A stretch of 8,307 nt of DNA. Source: an uncultured Verrucomicrobiota bacterium (GTDB lineage: Bacteria; Verrucomicrobiota; Verrucomicrobiia; Limisphaerales; UBA9464). The notes under the pieces were generated by a model. That model had not been told where the DNA came from and made no database searches. It was given only the letters and a program-made list of their open reading frames with translations. Both the position numbers and the translations under genes were made by a program. Positions 1-5,500 of this stretch are shown here, piece after piece. The stretch lies in the NCBI GenBank assembly GCA_903925515.1, contig CAIYFP010000281.1, forward strand, positions 1-8,307, given 5' to 3'. Position 1 is the first letter of the stretch. Each line of letters starts with the position of its first letter.

Positions 1-135
1 ATTGCGAAGCAGATGCTTGTGCAAGCCGAGGAGTGAGCGAGGCGCGGGCCGGTACGAGGCCCGTAACGAGCGAACGACGAAGGATTTGCGCAAGCAGATC
101 GAGCAAGCACGACCGATCCAACTGAATCGTTCCGG
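1..135. repeat. Operon-downstream region with imperfect direct repeat around a GC-rich hairpin
   Basis: The segments 1-26 and 84-108 are imperfect direct repeats sharing AAGCAGAT (7-14 and 92-99) and GCAAGC (21-26 and 103-108). Between them is a purine-rich stretch holding an inverted repeat, CGGGCC (45-50) and GGCCCG (58-63), with a seven-base loop. TGCTTG (14-19) can also pair with CAAGCA at 91-96 or 104-109, giving an outer stem. There is no T-tract, so it is not a classical terminator for the minus-strand operon, though the hairpin could stabilise its 3' end. It may be one copy of a dispersed intergenic repeat. Two plus-strand frames are open here, to TAA 137-139 and to TGA 123-125, so the tail of a convergent gene cannot be excluded. 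Confidence 0.4.
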
Positions 136-969
136 CTAAGGCGCCGCCACCGCCCGGTACAACCTCAACCCCTCCAACGGTCCACGGTCCACCACCCGGA
201 AAACCCCCAAGGCCCCGTTCCGCGCCGCCTCCACCTCCGCCACGGGCTCGAACTCACGCCACGTGTACGGCACCCCGGCATCCGTTGTGTACTGCACTCG
301 ATACCGCCTTCCGGGAACCCCAATCCCCGTGAATACCCGGTCCCCTCCCACCACCTTGAGCGACACCGCGTTCGGTTGCACCCCAACCCCAAGGTTCTCG
401 GTCTCCATGACCGTCACCATCCCCTTCACCCGGTGCCCGCCCTCCCCGTCCTCCACTTCGTACTCAAAGCTCCCGTGCCCCGCCTCCCCGGACGGCGCCA
501 CATACACCACGAACCCCTCCATCACCATCACCTCGGCCCCAGCAGGCGTCGCCCCGCCCACCCCCACCCACCTCAACGCGTCCCCGTCCGCATCCGTGTC
601 GTTCTCCATCAACGTCGTGATCAACACCCTCGTAACCCGCGAACCCTTCGTCCGGTCCACCGAGTCACCCCCGACCACCGGAGGCCGGTTCCATGTCGCT
701 GCCTGCACCGGGTAACCCACCTGCAACCGGTCCCCGCCCGCCGTCAAGGTCCCGATGCTGTCTGCCACAACCTGCCCGGCCGTTCCCTCCAGCAACCACC
801 CGTCCACCCGCCCCGAACCTGCCCCGCCAACGATCGTCCCGTGCCCAAGGGAAAGCTCCCCACCCCACGCCAAACCGGCAGACAAGGCCGCGCTCGCGGT
901 GGCCATCCACCCTTGACGCACCCCCGCACGCCTCATCCTCCAGCCCCGGCCATGCCCCTCCTCCTTCAT
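136..969 (-). CDS. Secreted protein with tandem-95/cadherin-like Ig domain
   Basis: This 277-residue protein runs from ATG 969 to TAG 138-136. A GAGG five bases upstream, overlapping the previous gene's stop, supports this start; M12 (ATG 936) is an in-frame alternative that would still leave a basic n-region and the hydrophobic stretch at about 21-34. Either start gives a plausible Sec signal peptide. Residues 38-86 look like a degenerate form of the small Gly-rich module (GGAGSGRVDGWLLEGTAGQ) found at the N-terminus of many verrucomicrobial exoproteins. Residues 94-187 are a tandem-95/cadherin-like domain: NRPPVV, then ENDTDADGDAL with calcium-type aspartates, then VVYVAPSGEAGHGSFEYEVE and DGEGG. 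Residues 207-277 form a C-terminal module (GVPGRRYRVQYTTD ... LRLYRAVA) shared with the gene upstream. There is no enzyme motif. It is the last gene of the run, seven bases after its neighbour. A structural or binding role on the outside of the cell is inferred. Confidence 0.91.
   Translation of the reverse strand: MKEEGHGRGWRMRRAGVRQGWMATASAALSAGLAWGGELSLGHGTIVGGAGSGRVDGWLLEGTAGQVVADSIGTLTAGGDRLQVGYPVQAATWNRPPVVGGDSVDRTKGSRVTRVLITTLMENDTDADGDALRWVGVGGATPAGAEVMVMEGFVVYVAPSGEAGHGSFEYEVEDGEGGHRVKGMVTVMETENLGVGVQPNAVSLKVVGGDRVFTGIGVPGRRYRVQYTTDAGVPYTWREFEPVAEVEAARNGALGVFRVVDRGPLEGLRLYRAVAAP
933..966 (-). other. Possible leader mini-ORF with strong Shine-Dalgarno inside the 277-residue gene
   Basis: Codons 2-5 of the 277-residue gene form AAGGAGGAGGGG (966-955), a better Shine-Dalgarno than the one before ATG 969. 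Six bases after its AGGAGG is an out-of-frame ATG (953) opening a six-codon frame, MAGAGG, whose TGA (935-933) overlaps the in-frame ATG of M12 (936-934) as ATGA. This could be chance in a Gly/Glu-rich start, or it could feed ribosomes to M12. No independent support is visible. Confidence 0.15.
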
Positions 970-974
970 CCCGT

Positions 975-978
975 CCTC
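975..978 (-). promoter_or_regulatory. Ribosome binding site of the 277-residue protein, overlapping the upstream stop codon
   Basis: The minus strand reads TGAGGACGGGATG. The TGA (979-977) ends the 294-residue gene and its last two bases are part of the GAGG (978-975), which lies five bases from ATG 969. This arrangement suggests translational coupling of the two small genes. Confidence 0.55.
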
Positions 979-1861
979 AATGCACCTTCACCCGGAAGAA
1001 CCGTTGCTCCTCGACCGTGGCCCCCGGGGCCACCCGCACCCGCACCGGCTTCACGTCGTCTGCCATGTACCGGTCCCGCTCCGGCGCGTTGCTCGCCTCC
1101 CCCGCCAATCCAAACCTCACCGCCCTCCATCCCGTCATGTCCGCCGACGCCTCCACCGTGTACGTCCGCCCCCGCAACCCAAGGAACTCCAGCTCCGATC
1201 GACCCTCTTGCACCCCCTTCGCCGTCACCACGAACCCATCGCCCGGATCAAACGCATACGTCCCTGCCAAGTACTCCCTCAAGTTGCTGATCCCATCCCC
1301 GTCATCGTCCGCATGGGGCTTCACGTCCCCGATCGTTCCCCCACGCCCCGTCGCCGCCATCAACGTCCGCTCCCACGCGTCCGGCATCCCGTCCCCGTCC
1401 GCGTCCTCCCCCAACGTCAGGTCCACCCGTGCCGTCTTCCCGGGCTCCGCCACCAACCCGTTCACCCCGCTCATCTCGATCGGCAGATACGTCACGTTCC
1501 CCACCCGCACCTTCAGCCGGAACGCCACCGCCGGGAACATCGCCGACGGCTTGTACCTTGAACTCGTGACCCCGCTGTCCATCGGGGCGAAGATCTCGTA
1601 GTTGCCGTCCACGTCGGTCGTCGTGCGGATCGCCGCCGTCACCAAGGCCCCCCCGGGCGTCTCCAGCACCACGGTTGCCTTCGGCAGGTTCAACGGGTTT
1701 CCCTGCTCATCCCGCACCGTCCCGTGCAACGTCTGGTGCGGCGCGGGCGGGAACGCGTGAAGTGCCATGGCCATGGTTGCTAACCCTCCGACCATGACCC
1801 CAACACGCGCCCCGAACCATGCCCCGTGCGGGCGCCCTGCTCGTTCTCCATTCGCTTTCAT
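977..1861 (-). CDS. Secreted protein: carboxypeptidase-regulatory-like domain plus calcium-binding (thrombospondin type 3-like) repeats
   Basis: This 294-residue protein starts at ATG 1861 and stops at TGA 979-977. AAGGA four bases upstream supports the start. A basic N-terminus to R19 and a hydrophobic stretch (about 20-34) ending near ALHA36 look like a Sec signal peptide. Residues 45-95 (LHGTVRDEQGNPL ... TTTDVDGNYEI) fit a carboxypeptidase regulatory-like beta-sandwich, a family usually involved in surface-protein folding or binding rather than catalysis. Residues 152-210 hold two Asp-rich calcium loops, DADGDGMPDAWE (153-164) and DDDGDG (185-190) followed by NLREYLAGT, in the style of verrucomicrobial thrombospondin type 3 repeats. 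Residues 224-294 form a beta-rich end with G..GR.YTVE and RFFRVKV, also seen in the next gene. No catalytic residues or membrane anchor are visible. It lies 33 bases after the giant gene, so co-transcription is likely. An accessory surface or binding protein is inferred; the partner is unknown. Confidence 0.92.
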   Translation of the reverse strand: MKANGERAGRPHGAWFGARVGVMVGGLATMAMALHAFPPAPHQTLHGTVRDEQGNPLNLPKATVVLETPGGALVTAAIRTTTDVDGNYEIFAPMDSGVTSSRYKPSAMFPAVAFRLKVRVGNVTYLPIEMSGVNGLVAEPGKTARVDLTLGEDADGDGMPDAWERTLMAATGRGGTIGDVKPHADDDGDGISNLREYLAGTYAFDPGDGFVVTAKGVQEGRSELEFLGLRGRTYTVEASADMTGWRAVRFGLAGEASNAPERDRYMADDVKPVRVRVAPGATVEEQRFFRVKVH

Positions 1862-1865
1862 GTGA

Positions 1866-1877
1866 TCCTTGTTCCTC
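1866..1877 (-). promoter_or_regulatory. Ribosome binding site of the 294-residue protein
   Basis: On the minus strand the bases before ATG 1861 read GAGGAACAAGGATCAC. AAGGA (1870-1866) lies four bases from the ATG and GAGGAA (1877-1872) ten bases away. Either can pair with the 16S rRNA tail. The site lies in the 33-base gap after the giant gene's TAG, so the gene can be translated independently as well as from a shared transcript. Confidence 0.6.
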
Positions 1878-1889
1878 GCGGCCGCGATG

Positions 1890-2587
1890 CCCGTCTAGTT
1901 CCCCGAGTACGAATACGTCACGAAGTGCAGGTTGATGTCCCGCACCGTCTGGAGAAACCGGTCCAAGCCTTCCTGGGGATTCGCCAAGAGCGTGTGGCCC
2001 GGGATCACCAGCTTCCATTGGCTGTTCCACACGGATCGCCCCACAAGACGGTTGTTCGTGTACTGCGACCGCTGGAGCGTGCCATTGGCCGTGTAGAGGT
2101 TCGGCGAGAAGACCGCCGCCGTCGGCACCGGCCGGAAGCTCTGGTGCTTGCGGATCTCGAACATCGGCTCGCTTAGCGAGTCCGCCGACTGGTACAACTT
2201 CTTCGTCGCGTACTCGGACGCGCCGATGTTGAACGGCATCGGGATGGCCAAGTCCTCCACCGCCCACGAGCGAACCCCGCCCGCGTCGCCCAAGGGCGGG
2301 CTGCGCATGAAGTCCACGCCCACCGGAATCAAATACACATACGGGCTCCCGCCCAACGCCAACGGGTCCAGGAACCACGAGTCTGGATCGGTGGGCGTTG
2401 TGCCTCCCGTGCCGCCGTTGCTCACGGGCATGTCCATCCCACGGTATCCCTCCAAGGCCACGCCCATCCCGAAGATCTTCGTGGCAAAGGAGCTCGGGCT
2501 GAACCGCTTGTCTCCGGCGCCATAGGGTTGACCAAAAAGGTTCAAACCCTCCTCGATGGTGGTCTGGAACTGGATCACCAAGCCCGG
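1890..2587 (-). other. Beta-rich C-terminal domain resembling the TcA TcB-binding domain
   Basis: This codes residues 1890-2119 of the giant protein plus stop. The domain opens with VIQFQTTIEEGL, continues with FATKIFGMGVALEGYRG (1923-1939) and ends with NNRLVGR (2067-2073), W2080-KLVIP and VRDINLHFVTYS (2104-2115). TcA subunits, as I remember them, have at equivalent places a RRIKSVSLTIP.V.GPY strand and a terminal W.LELP ... ISDV.LH.RYTA pattern. Compared with TcA it holds an extra stretch of about 100 residues (about 1945-2050) including VYLIPVGVDFMRSPPLGD. In Tc toxins this domain docks the TcB-TcC cocoon; here a partner is not visible. Confidence 0.5.
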
Positions 2588-5500
2588 CACCGGCAACCCG
2601 TCGCCGCGATCCACCTGCATGCAATGACGCCGGATGTCCGCGTCGGCCAACAGGTCCGCCCGATACGCCTTGCTCAGCACGTCCTTCCACGCGGCATCTC
2701 CATTCGCGCCGGGCTCGATGCGATAGTTGCCCATGCGCAACGACGCGGTGGTCCCATAGGCGTCCGGATTGTTGAAGCCAAGGCGCCCTCGCAACACATC
2801 CCAATCCGCCTTCATCTCCGCCAACGAGCTGGAGATGCCAGGATCGCCGGTGCTGCTCCCGGCAAATTGAGGCTGCCCATTCCGGATCACGCCCAAGGCC
2901 CGGGACGACGTGATGCCACGGACGAAGTCGCGCCCAGCAGAAGTCCCCAGAAGGCCCGTCTCGTAATCGTAGGCGTTGGCCGCCAGCAAGGCGTACCGCG
3001 ATGCCAAGTCGAACATCGTCTTGTAACGCTCCAGCTTCTCGTTCCGGAACACGCGGAATGCCGCGTCACGCGTCCGGTAGCCCTGCACCACCGACGCCGT
3101 CTGCCGTCGGAACACCTCGCGCTCGGCCTGCACGCGGTCGCCCTCGGCCAGCAAGGACTGGAGCGCGCGCTGCGAGTCGTCGTACTCACGAAGCAACAGG
3201 TTGATCGTGGAATACCGCACTTGGTTGGCCTCAATCGCCCCAATCAACCCATTGACCGCTTCGTAGAGCGCCGTCTCCCGTTCAATCGGGTCAATCAGGT
3301 GAAACTCCTTGTAGGCCTTGGCCGAGTCGGTCGCGAGCTTCAGGGACTTAAGCACGATCTCGCGCGCCAGCTTGACGCCCTTCTTCACGGTCTCGGTCGT
3401 GACGCCCAGAGCCTTGAGGCCCCCGCGCGCGGCCGAGGTCAGATCGCCGCCCGATGCAACGCCCGCGATGAACGCCCTGGGCAAGGCCTCGGCCGCCCCA
3501 TCCGCCACCTTCTCGAGCATGTCGATCACGTCCTCCTCAAACATCGACATGATCTCGCCGGCAAACTCGGCTTTCTCCAGGACACGCTCGGAATTGTAGA
3601 TCCCCGTCTTGATGCTCCGAACGCGGTTGTACCCCGCGTTGGCCGCTTTGAAGACCGCGATGTTCTTGTCGATCGACGCAATGTCAGCCGACATCAGGTA
3701 AATCTCCTGCCGAAGACGTTCATGGGCGGAGATACGTTCGGAAATGGCCTGCTGGATCCTGCCCGGCGACGCCCTGCGGCTCTGCCACGTCCGCGGCTTC
3801 ATGGCAAATCCATGCGGCCCGATGTCCAACACAAGGTGGTAGGACGAGAAACCCTTCCGCGTCGGCGAGGGCTTCACCATGATCCCGTTCCGAGCATGGC
3901 CATCGATCAACACGGGGTTGGCGTCGGATGGCAAGATCCCCGTGAAGTTCATGTCCTTGTAAAGTTTGCTGCCCCAATCCGACGGCACGTCGCGCAGTTC
4001 CACGTCGAAGCTCGTGTAATAGCCGTAGTTCCATGTCCCGGGGAAATCGACCTCGGGGAGGTCCACGAACGAGAAGTGAACCAGGTCCGGCCCGGCGTAG
4101 CCTTGCTTGTACAGCTTGCCTGGCCCGATGTCGTCGGGGTAAGGCGTTCCATACAGCTCGATCAGCCGGTTTTCATAGGCCAGCTCCTGGCGCGCGATCT
4201 GGGCCTGCAACTCCGTGAGCGAATCCTGCTCGGATCGCATCAACTGCGTCACATCCTTCGCCTCGTTGAAGGCACCCACCGCATTGCCCAACGCCCGCAC
4301 CGACCTCTCATAGACTTGCTCGAAGTGCGTCCCGCCTTCCTGTCCCACCACCGCGTTGGGATTCAGGTCCATGGCCATTCCGGACTCCGAGATCCCCAGC
4401 ACCGAAAGGCCGCCCTCGCAGTTGTCCATCGCCGTCTCCAACGCCCGTGCCGTCTCCGCCATCTCCCTCAGCTCCGGCACCGTCGTCCGATCGACCTTCT
4501 GGATGCCCTCGTGCGTCGGGTCCGGGTCCACGGCCGGGAGGATGGCGTTGCCCGCCAGCCAATTGAGGTAATTGCCCTGCCCCGCCCGAGTCGCCCAATG
4601 ATCCGCGCCCCAGCGCCGCACCGAGTTCCGGGTGCTGCCCGTCGCCGAGTCGGTGTAGGTCCGGCGCGTGTTCTCGCGGGTCTCCGAAAGGTGTCCCCAG
4701 CCGGACTGCTTCACCGAGGCGAAGTCCTTGCGCCAGGTCAACTCGAACACCTGCTGCGCCGCCCTCACCCATGCCGAGGCCGCCTTGGCGAACTTGCGCT
4801 CGTCCTGGTAATCCACCGACACCGGCTTCCCCAGCACGTTCACCGCCTCGATCCGGGGCACCCAGTCGAAGTAGTCGTTCATCAACAGCGAATAATATCC
4901 CTTCAATGCCGTGAGATAATGCCCATAGGCATCGCCATGGCCCTGGGGAAACATCCAGGCCGCATCCTCCGCGTTGATCACCCCGTCCGGCGTCCCGTCC
5001 GCCTTCTCCTTGATGTTGTAGTTCAACGCATAGATCACCTCGCCCGAGTCAATGCCGCGCGTGTAGTTCCAGATCATGCGATTGTACACGGGGGTGACCT
5101 CCACCCCAGGCATGAGGAAGTCATCTCGACCGCGCAACAATCCCAGTTCTTCCTCCAGCAGGGTCGGTACCTGGCCCTTGAACGCGAACAGGGCGGTGGC
5201 CACGTCGCCATAGGTCTTGTCCGCCGTGCCAATCCCAATCGTCGGGTTCGCCGCGTCGGCCCAGGCCTCGTTGCCCACCATCATGTACAGGTCGCTAAGG
5301 TAGCCCGCCGCCAGCAGCAAGGCATCATTCGCCGGGCCATAGTTGTACCCGGACTCGATGCTGAGCATGCGGCCACGCCTCAGCACGGTCTCATAGATCT
5401 CGATCAACCCGTAGTTGTTGATCGTGTCCAAGTTGAAGGCCACGTCGCCCTCCCAACGCTTGCCCGCCTGCGTCAGGATGCTGACGTCGGTGTTGACCTT

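Noticed and set aside
44..64. Rho-independent terminator for the operon
   Set aside because: The stem is only 6-7 base pairs and no T-tract follows on either strand.
376..1290. Plus-strand 304-codon frame across the two small genes
   Set aside because: It is extremely Pro/His/Arg-rich, crosses the junction of two well-supported minus-strand genes and shows no domain; typical antisense shadow in GC-rich DNA.
693..1601. Plus-strand 302-codon Ser/Pro/Arg-rich frame
   Set aside because: Antisense to both small genes; composition follows from GC-rich codons and nothing supports translation.
1707..2804. Minus-strand 365-codon frame overlapping the end of the giant gene and the start of the next
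   Set aside because: It lies in another frame of two genes with clear domain content, and its Gly/Arg/His-rich product has no recognisable fold.
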